A stretch of DNA of 64,000 bases from JAJNPS01 sp031378845 (GTDB lineage Bacteria > Pseudomonadota > Alphaproteobacteria > Rhodobacterales > Rhodobacteraceae): contig JANNES010000015.1 of assembly GCA_031378845.1 (NCBI GenBank), positions 480,974-544,973 on the forward strand, given 5' to 3'. Positions 27,614 to 36,873 of this stretch are shown one piece after another. How positions within the stretch are numbered: position 1 is the first letter of the stretch; every line of letters starts with the position of its first letter. The notes beneath the pieces are model-generated. The model was not told the origin of the DNA, searched no databases, and worked only from the letters and a program-made list of their open reading frames with translations. The translations under genes and the position numbers were made by a program.

Positions 27614-28822
27614 ATGGACTTGAAGGTAAGTATCAAGCGCAGGCTGGCACGAGTGGTGTCCGTTTTGGCAGTAGCAATTCTTCTGGGACATGTAGTGCAG
27701 ACCCTGTCCGAAACGCCCCCCGACCTGCCGACCAGCGCGGTCACGCCCGCAGCCACGCCCGCTCCCAAGTCGATTGTTGCGGTCGCCGCCGGTCCGCAAG
27801 AGGCGGCTTTGCCGACATCCACGGCGTCTGCCCTTTCGCTGCCCAGCCTGAACATGTCGGCACAGGCCGAGACCGCTCCGGCAATCATCAAGGCGACCAC
27901 GACCCCGCTACAAGCCGCAAGCACGGAACCAGTGCAGACCCCTGTGCCCGCCCTTGCCGTCACCGAACCACCTGCAGCGCTCTCCGCCCCTGCCCAGCCT
28001 CAGGTGATGCTCGCCACGCAAGGGACCGATGTGCCGGCGACACCTTCAATCGCCGTGCCAGCGCCCGGCCAACCCGAAATCGTCTCCGCCACCGAGCCGG
28101 AACCTTCGATCGTCCCCAAGACAATGGCGGACCTGATGGCGCCCGAAGCCAGCTGCAACAACGCGATGGACTTGTCCGTGGTCGCGACCACCATGATCGA
28201 AGTCGCACTTTTGGCACCTTGCCATCCGAACGAGCGTATCGTCTTGCGTCACGGCCCGATGGCCATCACCGCCAAGACGACGGCCGACGGTTCCGCGTTT
28301 CTGAAGATACCTGCTCTCGATACGGCGGGCGAGGTTTCGTTGCGGTTTGCCGATGCAACGGAGATCAAGGGCGCGGTGTCGGTTCCCGAAATGGCGGATC
28401 TTCGTCGTTTTGCGGTGCAATGGCTAGACCGCGACACCTTTGGCGTCAACGCGTTCGAGGCCGGCGCAGGCTACAACGATCCGGGTCACATCTCTGCCGC
28501 CAATCCGGGAAATCTGCCACTGACCGGGCAAATCGGCGGGGGTTATCTGATGATCCTTGGCGACACCCAGGCGACGCCCCCGATGCTCGCCGAAGTCTAT
28601 ACTTACCCGAAAGATGCTGTCATGCCGGTCGAAATCTCGATTGAGGCCGTGGTGACTACCGAAACCTGTGGCCGTGAGCTGCTTGGTGAAGTGATCATCA
28701 GCGATGGCGGCTCGCCCACCGTCAGCGATCTTGTGCTTGCCATGCCCGATTGCAGCGCATTCGGCGATATTCTGGTGTTGAAAAATCCCGTCCCGGACCT
28801 GACACTCGCTGCGGCGAACTGA
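27614..28822 (+). CDS. Membrane-anchored Pro/Ala-rich periplasmic protein, function unknown
   Basis: I do not recognise the function. The 402-residue product has a basic N-terminus and one hydrophobic segment (about residues 11-27, VVSVLAVAILLGHVVQ), then an Ala/Pro/Thr-rich low-complexity stretch to about 195, then a compact C-terminal region with Cys residues (EASCNNAMDL, LLAPCHPNER, TTETCGRELL) that could form disulfides in the periplasm. Start 27614 is chosen because the frame upstream (open from 27518) is not hydrophobic and has no ribosome site. It is followed 19 bases later by the phosphate-binding/OmpA fusion, so the two may act together at the envelope. Confidence 0.72.
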   Translation: MDLKVSIKRRLARVVSVLAVAILLGHVVQTLSETPPDLPTSAVTPAATPAPKSIVAVAAGPQEAALPTSTASALSLPSLNMSAQAETAPAIIKATTTPLQAASTEPVQTPVPALAVTEPPAALSAPAQPQVMLATQGTDVPATPSIAVPAPGQPEIVSATEPEPSIVPKTMADLMAPEASCNNAMDLSVVATTMIEVALLAPCHPNERIVLRHGPMAITAKTTADGSAFLKIPALDTAGEVSLRFADATEIKGAVSVPEMADLRRFAVQWLDRDTFGVNAFEAGAGYNDPGHISAANPGNLPLTGQIGGGYLMILGDTQATPPMLAEVYTYPKDAVMPVEISIEAVVTTETCGRELLGEVIISDGGSPTVSDLVLAMPDCSAFGDILVLKNPVPDLTLAAAN

Positions 28823-28841
28823 TCGCCCGGCGGATGGGTTC

Positions 28842-30356
28842 ATGGCATCATGGTGGGGCTGCGCGGCAGGGATCGTCCTCAGCCTATCCGCGGCGCAAGG
28901 TTACGCCCAAGACATCACGCTGACCGCCCGCGACGGGGCGCTTGCCCTGACCGGCAGCCTGCTAGGCTATGATGGCGAATTTTACACCATCAAGACGTCT
29001 TACGGGGTCCTGACTGTCGATGGCCAAGGCGTCATTTGTGATGGCCCGGGTTGCCCCGACCTTATCGCGCCGCGCGCCAGAATCCGCATTGTGGGCGACG
29101 CTGATGCGGGCACCGCGCTGATCTTGCCGCTGTTTCAGGCGTTTGCGGCAAATCGGGGCTACGCTTTTGCGACGGCAGATGCAACCATCTCCGCGGGCCA
29201 GATCCGCGATCCGAAAACCGACCAGATCCTCGCCGAGATCACCTTTGCCCCGCTGGAATCCGCGCAAGCCCGCGCCCTGCTTGCCGATGGCCAGGCCGAA
29301 CTGGTGGTAACCACGCAAGCCGATCCGGCCTTTCGCACCCGCGTCATGGCGCTGGATGCGCTGATCCCGATTGTCGCGCCCGACAACCCGACACCGCAGA
29401 TGTCGACAGCCGACCTCGCGCGCGCCCTGATTGGCGAGATCTCGAACTGGGCCGAGGCGGGCGGCCCCGACATGCCCATCGTGCTGCATGCTGTCGGACC
29501 GGACGCGGACCTTGCGGACACGATTGCCGCGCGCCTTGGACAATCCATCATAGCTTCGGTCTGGCATGCTGATCAGGCGTCCCTTGCGGCCGCCGTGTCG
29601 CGCGACCCTTGGGCACTGGCCGTCACCGGGCAATCGGCTATGGGCACGGCCCGCGCGCTGACCCTGACCGACAGCTGCGGCTTCCCCCTTGTTCCGGGGC
29701 CCGCAGCCATTCGGTCCGAAGATTACCCGCTTGTGCTTCCGATCCTGCTTTTGGTGCCGCCACGACGCCTGCCGCTCATCGCGCGCGAATTTCTGGAATT
29801 CCTGTCAACGCCTGGCGGCGATCGTGCCGTATCCGCCTTGGGGTATGTTGGCCGAAACATCCAGCGCCAGCCCCTGACCGATGACGGCCTGCGCCTGATC
29901 AATGCGATCCGTGGCGCGGGCGAGGATGTGACCTTGCCGGATCTGCAAGCCCTCGTCGATGTCATGACGGGCACCGACCGTCTGTCCTTGACCTTTCGGT
30001 TCGAGGACGGCGAGACCGAACTGGATGCCCAGTCGCGCGACAATCTCGAGGATCTGGCGCAGCTGATCGGGTCCGGTACATTTCGCCGCGAACGTCTGAC
30101 CCTGGTTGGCTTTTCCGATGGATCAGGGCCTGCTGCGGACAATCAGGCGCTGTCCTTGGCGCGCGCCGAGGCCGTGCGTGCAGCGCTGCAAATGGTCGCC
30201 CCCGACCTGGCCCCCGACACCCTGCCCGAGGTCGCGGGCTTTGGTGAAACCTTGCCGATGGCCTGCGACACCACCGAAGCTGGCAAACGTCTGAACCGTC
30301 GGGTGGAACTTTGGGTCAGGCCGGTTTTGCCCGCGCCGTCCCTGCCGCAGCCGTGA
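28842..30356 (+). CDS. Phosphate-binding-like/OmpA-domain fusion protein
   Basis: A 504-residue exported protein with a signal peptide ending near GYAQD. Residues about 90-330 resemble PstS-type periplasmic binding proteins (IRIVGDADAGTALILPLFQAF, ARALIGEISNW, PLVLPILLLVP). Residues about 380-500 form an OmpA C-terminal peptidoglycan-binding domain (LTFRFEDGETELDAQS, LVGFSDGSG, NRRVELWVRP). Such fusions are seen in Rhodobacteraceae and are thought to tether the binding domain to the cell wall. The ligand is unknown. It pairs with the upstream gene in a short operon. Confidence 0.85.
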   Translation: MASWWGCAAGIVLSLSAAQGYAQDITLTARDGALALTGSLLGYDGEFYTIKTSYGVLTVDGQGVICDGPGCPDLIAPRARIRIVGDADAGTALILPLFQAFAANRGYAFATADATISAGQIRDPKTDQILAEITFAPLESAQARALLADGQAELVVTTQADPAFRTRVMALDALIPIVAPDNPTPQMSTADLARALIGEISNWAEAGGPDMPIVLHAVGPDADLADTIAARLGQSIIASVWHADQASLAAAVSRDPWALAVTGQSAMGTARALTLTDSCGFPLVPGPAAIRSEDYPLVLPILLLVPPRRLPLIAREFLEFLSTPGGDRAVSALGYVGRNIQRQPLTDDGLRLINAIRGAGEDVTLPDLQALVDVMTGTDRLSLTFRFEDGETELDAQSRDNLEDLAQLIGSGTFRRERLTLVGFSDGSGPAADNQALSLARAEAVRAALQMVAPDLAPDTLPEVAGFGETLPMACDTTEAGKRLNRRVELWVRPVLPAPSLPQP

Positions 30357-30390
30357 TGACGTCACCATCCTGCCAGCAGGCCAAACTGAC

Positions 30391-31158
30391 TTACAGATAG
30401 CCAAGGGCGCGAAAACTGACCTCGCGCGATTTGCCGATGATCAGGTGGTCGTGCAGGACCAACCCCAGAATCTCGGCCGCATCCTTGATCTGATGCGTGA
30501 TGGTGATGTCGGCCTCTGACGGGGTCGGGTCGCCTGACGGGTGGTTATGCACGAGAATAAGCGCGCTTGCGTTCAGCTCCAGCGCCCGCTTGACGACCTC
30601 GCGGGGATAGACGGGCACGTGATCGACGGTGCCGCGCGCCTGTTCTTCATCGGCGATCAGCACATTCTTGCGGTCCAGAAACAGGATGCGGAACTGCTCG
30701 GTTTCGCGGTGTGCCATTGCCGTATGGCAATAGTCCAAAAGCGCATCCCATGATGACAGCACTGCCCGGTTGATGACCTTGCTGCGCATCATCCGCTGTG
30801 CTGCCGCCTCGACGATCTTCAGCTCCAGGATGACCGCCTCGCCGACGCCTTTGATCGTTGCCAGCCGCGCAGGGCTGGCGCTGATCACGCGGTTAAAGTC
30901 GCCAAAGGTATCCATCAGCCGCCGCGCCAGCGGCTTGACATCTTGCTGGCGGATCGCCCGGAACAAGATCAGTTCCAGCAATTCGTATTCCGGCATCGCC
31001 GCAGCACCGCCGTCGGTAAAACGCGCACGCAGGCGTTTTCGGTGATCCAGAATATAGGACGGCAGCTTGCCGATCAGAGGCACAACCAGCGCCTCATCCG
31101 CGTCCCCGGCGGGGGCGAACAGGGGCAGCATACCGTCGTGAAAACCTGAACCTGTCAT
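30391..31158 (-). CDS. radC: RadC family JAMM-domain protein
   Basis: A 255-residue protein with a helix-hairpin-helix region (ATIKGVGEAVILELKIVEAA) and a C-terminal JAB1/MPN domain whose metal motif is intact: H204 and H206 in HNHPSGD, S214 and D217. The name RadC is historical; a role in DNA repair has been questioned, and the biochemical activity is not established. It is transcribed away from the phn cluster. Confidence 0.94.
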   Translation of the reverse strand: MTGSGFHDGMLPLFAPAGDADEALVVPLIGKLPSYILDHRKRLRARFTDGGAAAMPEYELLELILFRAIRQQDVKPLARRLMDTFGDFNRVISASPARLATIKGVGEAVILELKIVEAAAQRMMRSKVINRAVLSSWDALLDYCHTAMAHRETEQFRILFLDRKNVLIADEEQARGTVDHVPVYPREVVKRALELNASALILVHNHPSGDPTPSEADITITHQIKDAAEILGLVLHDHLIIGKSREVSFRALGYL

Positions 31159-31207
31159 AGCCCGTAGGCTGACATGGGGATGGTGAAGGAAAAGTTAACG
31201 CCCACCC

Positions 31208-31225
31208 ATGTCATCAAAACTTCAT
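31208..31225 (+). promoter_or_regulatory. Possible Pho box upstream of phnC
   Basis: ATGTCAT, four bases, then ACTTCAT. The first half is one base from the PhoB consensus CTGTCAT; the second keeps only the TCAT core. It lies 66-83 bases before the phnC start, a usual place for PhoB activation. Weak by sequence alone. Confidence 0.35.
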
Positions 31226-31290
31226 GCAAAGCCTGAACGATCGTTACCTGCGGTCCGTAGCCCGACGGCAATGCTATTGGGGGTCGTGCA

Positions 31291-32106
31291 GTGCTTGAGG
31301 TTCGAAACGTCACCCGCATGTTCGGGCAAAAAGCAGCCGTCGACAACATCAGCTTTTGCATCCCCAAATCTTCTTTTGTTGGCATTATCGGGCGCTCGGG
31401 CGCAGGAAAATCCACCGTTCTGCGCATGATGAACCGCCTGACCGATGCCACATCGGGCGCACTGATGGTCGAAGGCCGCGACGTTCTCGCCCTGAAAGGC
31501 GCCGAAAAGCGCGTCTGGCAAAGCCAGTGTGCGATGATCTTTCAGCAGTTCAACCTTGTGCCAAGAATGGATGTCGCCTCCAACGTGCTGCACGGCATCC
31601 TGAACCGCCGCTCGACCGTGCAGTGCATGTTCAACCTCTGGCCCCGTGCCGATATCCTCAAGGCGCTGGATATCCTCGACCGTCTTGGCATCGCCGAGCA
31701 GGCCCCCAAACGGGCCGAGGCGCTGTCGGGTGGCCAACAGCAGCGCGTCGCCATCGCCCGCGCCCTGATGCAGGACCCCAAGATCATCCTCGCCGACGAG
31801 CCGATCGCCAGTCTTGACCCGATGAATGCCCAAGTCGTCATGGATACCCTGCGCCGCATTCACGAAGAGGATGGCCGCATGGTCATCGCCAACCTTCACA
31901 CCCTTGATACCGCGCGCCGCTATTGCGACCGCGTGATCGGCATGCGCGACGGGCGGATCGTGTTTGACGGTGTGCCCGATCAGCTGACCACCGGGGTCGC
32001 GCGCGACATCTACGGCGCGGATGCCTCGTTCAACGAGGCGGCCACCTCGACCGCCATCGACACCGGCCCCAGCGACAAAGGCTATGCCGACGCGTTGATG
32101 TCCTGA
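31291..32106 (+). CDS. phnC: Phosphonate ABC transporter ATP-binding protein
   Basis: Energises phosphonate uptake. The 271-residue ATPase has Walker A GRSGAGKST, signature LSGGQQQRVAIARAL and Walker B IILADEPIASLDP, followed by NLHTLDTA as switch region, all typical of PhnC. It starts with GTG at 31291, supported by GGGGG about 6 bases upstream, and heads the phnCDEE transport unit. Confidence 0.95.
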   Translation: MLEVRNVTRMFGQKAAVDNISFCIPKSSFVGIIGRSGAGKSTVLRMMNRLTDATSGALMVEGRDVLALKGAEKRVWQSQCAMIFQQFNLVPRMDVASNVLHGILNRRSTVQCMFNLWPRADILKALDILDRLGIAEQAPKRAEALSGGQQQRVAIARALMQDPKIILADEPIASLDPMNAQVVMDTLRRIHEEDGRMVIANLHTLDTARRYCDRVIGMRDGRIVFDGVPDQLTTGVARDIYGADASFNEAATSTAIDTGPSDKGYADALMS

Positions 32107-32151
32107 CCCTTTCCACCCTGGCCCCATAGGGCCGCTAACCCGGAGACGACC

Positions 32152-33051
32152 ATGAAAAAGCTGCTTGCCCTTCTGGCTGCCACCACCACCCTCGCCGCGC
32201 CCGCAATGGCGCAAGATGCGATCACCGAATTCAACATCGGTATTCTTGGCGGCGAAAACGCCCAAGATCGCCTGACCTCGACCGAGTGCCTCCGCGTTGC
32301 CGTAGAAAAGGAACTCGGCGTTCCGGTCAAGCTCTTTACCCCCGCTGACTATGACGGCGTGATCCAGGGCTTGCTGGGCGGGACGCTGGACTACGCCTGG
32401 CTTGGTGCCTCGGCCTATGCCAAGGTTTATCTGACCGATCCAGAGGCGGTTGAGGTTATGCTCACCAAGCAAAACGTCGATGGTTCCACCGGATACTACT
32501 CCATCGGCTTCGCCCGCAAGGACGCTGGCATCACCAACATGGACGAAGCCAAGGGCAAGGTCTTTGCCTTTGCCGACCCGAACTCCACCTCGGGCTATCT
32601 CGTTCCAGCGGCCGAGATGTCGGCCAAGTACGGCAAGCTTGAAGACTACTTCGCCGAAGTCAAAATGTCGGGTGGCCACGAGCAGACCATTGTTGGCGTC
32701 GCCAACGGCGACTTCGCGGCAGGCGTGTCGTGGGCTGACGGCCTGGGCAATTGGGAAGACGGCTTCACCTCGGGTGCGTTTCGCAAGGCCGCCGATGCGG
32801 GTCTCGTCGACATGAACAACATCGTCGAGATCTGGCGCTCCAAGATGATCCCCGAAGGCCCGCTGGTCGTGCGCAAGGCCCTGCCGCAGGACGTCAAGGA
32901 CAAGGTCTATGCGATGATGGACACCATGTGGCAGACCGACAAGGACTGCGCCTACAACGTCGCTGCCGGTGAAGCCAAAGACTTCGTCCCGGTCAAGCAT
33001 GAGGACTATCAAGGCATCCTCGACGCCCGAAAAATGCAAGAAGGCATGTAA
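32152..33051 (+). CDS. phnD: Phosphonate ABC transporter substrate-binding protein
   Basis: Periplasmic receptor that delivers phosphonates to PhnE. The 299-residue protein has a classic signal peptide (MKKLLALLAATTTLAAPAMA cleaved before QDAI). Family landmarks are FNIGILGGENAQDRL, LGGTLDYAWLGASAYAKVY and FADPNSTSGYLVPAAE, which form the ligand site in PhnD. A GGAGA site precedes the start. A hairpin downstream probably lowers read-through into phnE, so the receptor can exceed the membrane subunits. Confidence 0.96.
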   Translation: MKKLLALLAATTTLAAPAMAQDAITEFNIGILGGENAQDRLTSTECLRVAVEKELGVPVKLFTPADYDGVIQGLLGGTLDYAWLGASAYAKVYLTDPEAVEVMLTKQNVDGSTGYYSIGFARKDAGITNMDEAKGKVFAFADPNSTSGYLVPAAEMSAKYGKLEDYFAEVKMSGGHEQTIVGVANGDFAAGVSWADGLGNWEDGFTSGAFRKAADAGLVDMNNIVEIWRSKMIPEGPLVVRKALPQDVKDKVYAMMDTMWQTDKDCAYNVAAGEAKDFVPVKHEDYQGILDARKMQEGM

Positions 33052-33065
33052 TTTCAACATGATCA

Positions 33066-33098
33066 GCCGGGCTGCCCGATGGGTGGCCCGGCATTTCT
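33066..33098 (+). terminator. phnD-phnE intercistronic hairpin, probable attenuator
   Basis: GCCGGGC pairs with GCCCGGC, and an inner CCC/GGG pair extends the stem; ATTTCTCTT follows. It begins 15 bases after the phnD stop and ends before the phnE site AGGGG. Partial termination here would favour the binding protein. Confidence 0.65.
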
Positions 33099-33114
33099 CT
33101 TGCAGGGGACGTTG

Positions 33115-33993
33115 ATGGTCGATATCGCCTTTGGGCCGGAGCAGGGCAAACGCCCCGATAGCTCCGACACCCGCACCGGCTATCTGGAGATGGTCCGCCG
33201 CAAGCGCATGTATGGCGGCATCCTCCTCGTCCTCTTTATCGCCGTCTTTGCCTCGGGCTGGATCCTGTCCGAACACCGCAACGCCGGCGGCTTCTGGAAC
33301 GGCTTGCCGCAGATCGACGATTTTGCCGGTGAAGTCCTGTCCGAAGGCTGGACCAACCGCGCCAACCTGCCAGCACTTTTCCTCGAATTCATCCCCTCCC
33401 TGGTCGAGACCATCAACATCGCCGCCGTGTCCACCCTGATCGGCGGCATCATGGCCGTGGTCCTGTCCTTGCTGGCCACGTGCGGCCTCGCCCGCTGGCC
33501 GCGCCTGATCGGCCTTTTCCGCCGCAGCATGGACGCGCTCCGCGCCATCCCCGAAATCGTCATCGCGCTGGTGCTGATCTATATCCTCGGCGGTGGCCCG
33601 GTGCCCGCCGTCATCGCCATAGCACTCCATACCGGCGGGGCCTTGGGCAAGCTCTTCTCCGAGGTGGCTGAGAACGCCGACCCCAAACCGGTCGAGGGGC
33701 TGGCATCCGTCGGCGCCACCTGGGGTCAGCGGATGTGGCTTGGCGTCATTCCGCAGGTCGCGCCAAACTGGCTCAGCTACGCGCTTCTGCGGTTCGAGAT
33801 CAACGTCCGCGCCAGCGCGATCCTCGGCTTTGTGGGCGAAGGCGGCATCGGCCATGACCTGAAACTCGCGATGCAATGGGGGCAGGGCCGCTACGATCAG
33901 GTCGTGGCGATCTTCATCCTGTTGTTCCTCACCATCTTCGTGATCGACCGGTTCTCGGACCATTACCGCAACCGTCTGATCAAGGGGTACTGA
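33115..33993 (+). CDS. phnE: Phosphonate ABC transporter permease, first subunit
   Basis: Inner-membrane channel subunit of 292 residues. One transmembrane helix after a cytoplasmic N-terminus (GGILLVLFIAVFASGWILS) is followed by the five-helix transporter core with the EAA-like loop EVAENADPKPVEGLASVGATWGQRM. The start at 33115 has AGGGG six bases upstream; the open frame starts 12 codons earlier without a site. The second permease gene follows one base after the stop. Confidence 0.94.
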   Translation: MVDIAFGPEQGKRPDSSDTRTGYLEMVRRKRMYGGILLVLFIAVFASGWILSEHRNAGGFWNGLPQIDDFAGEVLSEGWTNRANLPALFLEFIPSLVETINIAAVSTLIGGIMAVVLSLLATCGLARWPRLIGLFRRSMDALRAIPEIVIALVLIYILGGGPVPAVIAIALHTGGALGKLFSEVAENADPKPVEGLASVGATWGQRMWLGVIPQVAPNWLSYALLRFEINVRASAILGFVGEGGIGHDLKLAMQWGQGRYDQVVAIFILLFLTIFVIDRFSDHYRNRLIKGY

Positions 33994-33994
33994 C

Positions 33995-35317
33995 ATGACT
34001 GACATGGCAACCACCCCGACACTCGCCGATCAGGTCACCGACACCTTTGCCCGCCGCCGCCTTTTCGCCTTTGGCATCCCCGCGGTGATCCTCGTCTACC
34101 TGACCTACACGTTTTTTGCCTTTGACATCCCCGGCCTTGCGCAGCGCGCCCGACTGGACAATGCCACGATCCTGATGTCGGATTTCTGGTCCTACAAGAC
34201 CCATGTCACCCGCGACAACGCCTCGGGCAACCTGGTCGTCGCGATCGAAGGCGAAAACAAGGGCACCTACCCGCCCGGCACGCTGCCCGACTGGGTCAAG
34301 CGCGACGGCGACGTGACCCAGATCGACCTCGGCACCGGCCATCTCGTGACCTATGACGCGGCGGGCGCGCGCTTTGTCGTCCCGGGCTACGGCACCATCG
34401 ACATCAGGCCTCTTGACGGCAAGCTTGCCCTGACCGCCCCCGAACAGCGCCCCGAATGGATCAACGCCTCTGACACCAAAGTCTCGGTCACCACCCCGGC
34501 GGGCCGTTTCAACTACACCCGCTCCAAGGTCGAGACGTTCAAATACCAGCCGGGGTGGGAGCTGTTCTTCTTCACCCTCGACAGCCCGTTTTACGGCAAC
34601 AGCCCGCTGCAACTGGCCAGCCTCGCGCTTTGGGGCGAGCGCATCGACCCCGCCCGCGCCAATGCCGCCTACATCGTGTCCGAGGTCTGGACGAACAAGA
34701 TGTGGCGCCACGGCGATGTCGTCTGGGCGATCTTCGAGACGATCCTGATGGCTTTTCTCGGCACTGCGGGTGCCGCCCTCATCGCCTTTCCCCTGGGCTT
34801 TGTCGCTGCGTCGAACTTCATGCCCGTCGGCCCCGTCCGCTTTGGTATCCGCCGTGTCTTTGACTTCATCCGCGGCGTCGATGGCTTGATCTGGACGATC
34901 ATCCTCAGCCGCGCCTTCGGCCCTGGCCCGATGACGGGTGCGCTGGCGATCATGATCACGGACACCGGTTCTTTCGGCAAAACATTCTCCGAGGCGTTGG
35001 AAAACGTCGATGACAAACAGATCGAGGGCATCCGCTCCACCGGCGCCAACAGCCTGTTGCGCGCCCGCTTCGGCGTCATCCCGCAGGTGATGCCGGTCTT
35101 GCTCAGCCAGGTGCTCTACTACCTCGAATCCAACACCCGCAGCGCCACCGTCATCGGCGCCATCGTCGGCGGCGGCATCGGGCTGTTGCTGACGCAAGCC
35201 ATTCAGACCCAGAAGGACTGGGAAGAGGTTGCCTATTACATGACCCTGATCGTGCTTATGGTGATGCTGATGGACACGTTTTCGGGGTGGTTGCGACGAA
35301 AGTTGATCAAGGGGTGA
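33995..35317 (+). CDS. phnE: Phosphonate ABC transporter permease, long second subunit
   Basis: Partner of the preceding permease, 440 residues, much longer than E. coli PhnE (about 260). One helix (FGIPAVILVYLTYTFFAF) is followed by about 190 hydrophilic residues (about 60-245) predicted to lie in the periplasm, then the permease core with EALENVDDKQIEGIRSTGANSLLRARFG as the ATPase-contact loop. Long second permeases of this sort are known in related bacteria; what the periplasmic insert binds is unknown. It ends the transport operon at a strong terminator. Confidence 0.93.
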   Translation: MTDMATTPTLADQVTDTFARRRLFAFGIPAVILVYLTYTFFAFDIPGLAQRARLDNATILMSDFWSYKTHVTRDNASGNLVVAIEGENKGTYPPGTLPDWVKRDGDVTQIDLGTGHLVTYDAAGARFVVPGYGTIDIRPLDGKLALTAPEQRPEWINASDTKVSVTTPAGRFNYTRSKVETFKYQPGWELFFFTLDSPFYGNSPLQLASLALWGERIDPARANAAYIVSEVWTNKMWRHGDVVWAIFETILMAFLGTAGAALIAFPLGFVAASNFMPVGPVRFGIRRVFDFIRGVDGLIWTIILSRAFGPGPMTGALAIMITDTGSFGKTFSEALENVDDKQIEGIRSTGANSLLRARFGVIPQVMPVLLSQVLYYLESNTRSATVIGAIVGGGIGLLLTQAIQTQKDWEEVAYYMTLIVLMVMLMDTFSGWLRRKLIKG

Positions 35318-35342
35318 GCGCGCCTGGAAAACGGTCCAGTGG
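35318..35342 (+). repeat. 25-bp direct repeat, copy 1
   Basis: Identical over 25 bases to 35391-35415; the start-to-start distance is 73 bases. It begins right after the stop of the second phnE and contains the left arm of the terminator. Confidence 0.9.
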
Positions 35343-35352
35343 ACCGTTTTTA
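35328..35352 (+). terminator. Intrinsic terminator of the phnCDEE operon
   Basis: AAAACGGTCC pairs with GGACCGTTTT around loop AGT; a further T-run follows. The 10-bp stem ends in A:T pairs, so it may act in both directions. It begins 11 bases after the stop of the long phnE. Confidence 0.85.
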
Positions 35353-35390
35353 GCGCGAACGCCCGAGCACGCCTGCGAGGGCCGGGAGAG

Positions 35391-35415
35391 GCGCGCCTGG
35401 AAAACGGTCCAGTGG
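35391..35415 (+). repeat. 25-bp direct repeat, copy 2 (half terminator)
   Basis: Second copy of the sequence at 35318-35342. Here the right arm of the hairpin is missing, so this copy cannot form the terminator. The remainder of 35416-35640 shows no gene or other structure that I can support. Confidence 0.88.
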
Positions 35416-35640
35416 CCCTCTCCTTGTTTCGGCCCGCGCCGGCCACCTGCTTTGGGCCAACAGCAATTGCCTGCGCCGCTGCCGCCGCAATCTACGTCAA
35501 CTGGCGCTCGGGCCACAGTTCGACATGTGACCCCAACACTTGGGAAGTTAAAGGCAGGAATGCGTTCACCGGAGCATTTACCAGAGCAACGACCTTTATC
35601 GAAGCTGCAGCTTGTGCCGGACTCCTTGAAAAGGGCGGGT

Positions 35641-36873
35641 TCAGGCGCGCTCGGACTGCGGGTCTGTCCGCAAGAGCGCGATAAGCGTGGCCGCGATTGC
35701 AAATAGCCCAACGGTCATGGCAATGCGATCCGTCGGAATGCCGAAAGTGCCAAGCCTGTGGCCAAAGATCATGTAAACCGCAGACAAACCCAGAAGAATG
35801 CGCAGCCCGGCCGGCTGGCGCAACGTGACGAGAAAGAACGCCGGGACCAGCAACACGGTATCATAGAGATGAACCGGTGACAGGATCAGCGTGAGCGCCA
35901 TCGCCGCGAGGCCCGCCACCGCGATGTCGCGTCGGCCGAGAATGAACGTGAACGCGCCCACAGCCACGCAGACGCCCAAGCGCCACGCGATGCCCGGATC
36001 GAGATTCTGGCTGACTTCGAGGGCAAAGATACCAATCAGGTTGCCGAAATTGTTGCCTGGGTGCTGCGAGAAAGTGCTGGCAGCGGCGACTTACTCCGAC
36101 AGGGCGTAAAACGGATTTATCCCCCAGGTTCCGATCAGATAAAGCCCCCCGCTGAGGGCGAAGGCAAGCAGCACGCCTGGTCGCGTTTTTGGGCTTAGCA
36201 GCGACAAGACGACCAGCGCCACTGCAACGCTTGGCTTCAGCATCAAGATCGTGAGCCCGACGCCGACCGCAAGATTGCTTTGCCGTTCTGTACCAATCAT
36301 CCACAGCGCCATACCAACGAGCAAGAAATTGGAGAAGTTCGAGTTAAGAACGCTGCTGTACGCCGCCGGCATCAGCGCCCCGGTAACCAAGACAATGCCG
36401 AGCATCGCAATTGCGCCGAGCCGGTCATCGAAAATCTGTTCCCGGTTGCGGAATATCATCGCGCTTAGAAACAAACCAATAATCAGGAAAGCACCGTTAA
36501 GTCGAAAGAAGATCTCGGTCGCAGTTTCAAAAGAAAAAAGCCCCAGAGGGGCAAGCAGCGGCAACACTTGTGGCGGATAGAACAGAGGAAATTTTGCTAC
36601 GCCCTCATATGCTGCAAGGCGGCTCAGGTAGTCTTCGCCATAGGCGCTTTGGCCAGCAAGAAAAGTTTCTGCCGCCGTGTGAAAATACACATAGTCGCCC
36701 CATTTATTGATCGGGAGACGGGTCGAGATAACGACCTCCAGGCGGACTGCCAACAGGACCAGGACGAGAATGGAAAAGCAGAGCAGAATCTTTGAAAAGG
36801 GATCCTTGGGCGGCGATCTATCGGCGATGGACCGTATTCTCAGTTTTCCAATTGCTTTCACGTGATCGGCCAA
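35641..36873 (-). pseudogene. GT87 (DUF2029)-like membrane glycosyltransferase gene interrupted by a stop codon
   Basis: Two open segments, 36873-36094 and 36090-35641, lie in the same frame and are separated only by a TAA at 36091-36093. Read through, they give about 410 residues with roughly ten hydrophobic segments, the size of GT87 polyprenol-linked mannosyltransferases. INKWGDYVYFHTAAETFLAGQSAYG in the first loop and KFPLFYPPQVLPLLAPLGLF fit that family. Either the strain carries a nonsense mutation or the base call is wrong. The start (TTG 36873, or GTG 36861) is unsure. Base composition is lower in G+C than the phn genes around it, which suggests a transferred or relaxed segment. Confidence 0.75.

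Noticed and set aside
31222..34014. A 930-codon open frame antisense to phnC, phnD and phnE
   Set aside because: It lies fully opposite well-recognised genes and is a by-product of high G+C codon use; it has no family similarity.
33980..35446. Open frame antisense to the long phnE
   Set aside because: Charged, low-complexity product, explained by codon bias of the sense gene.
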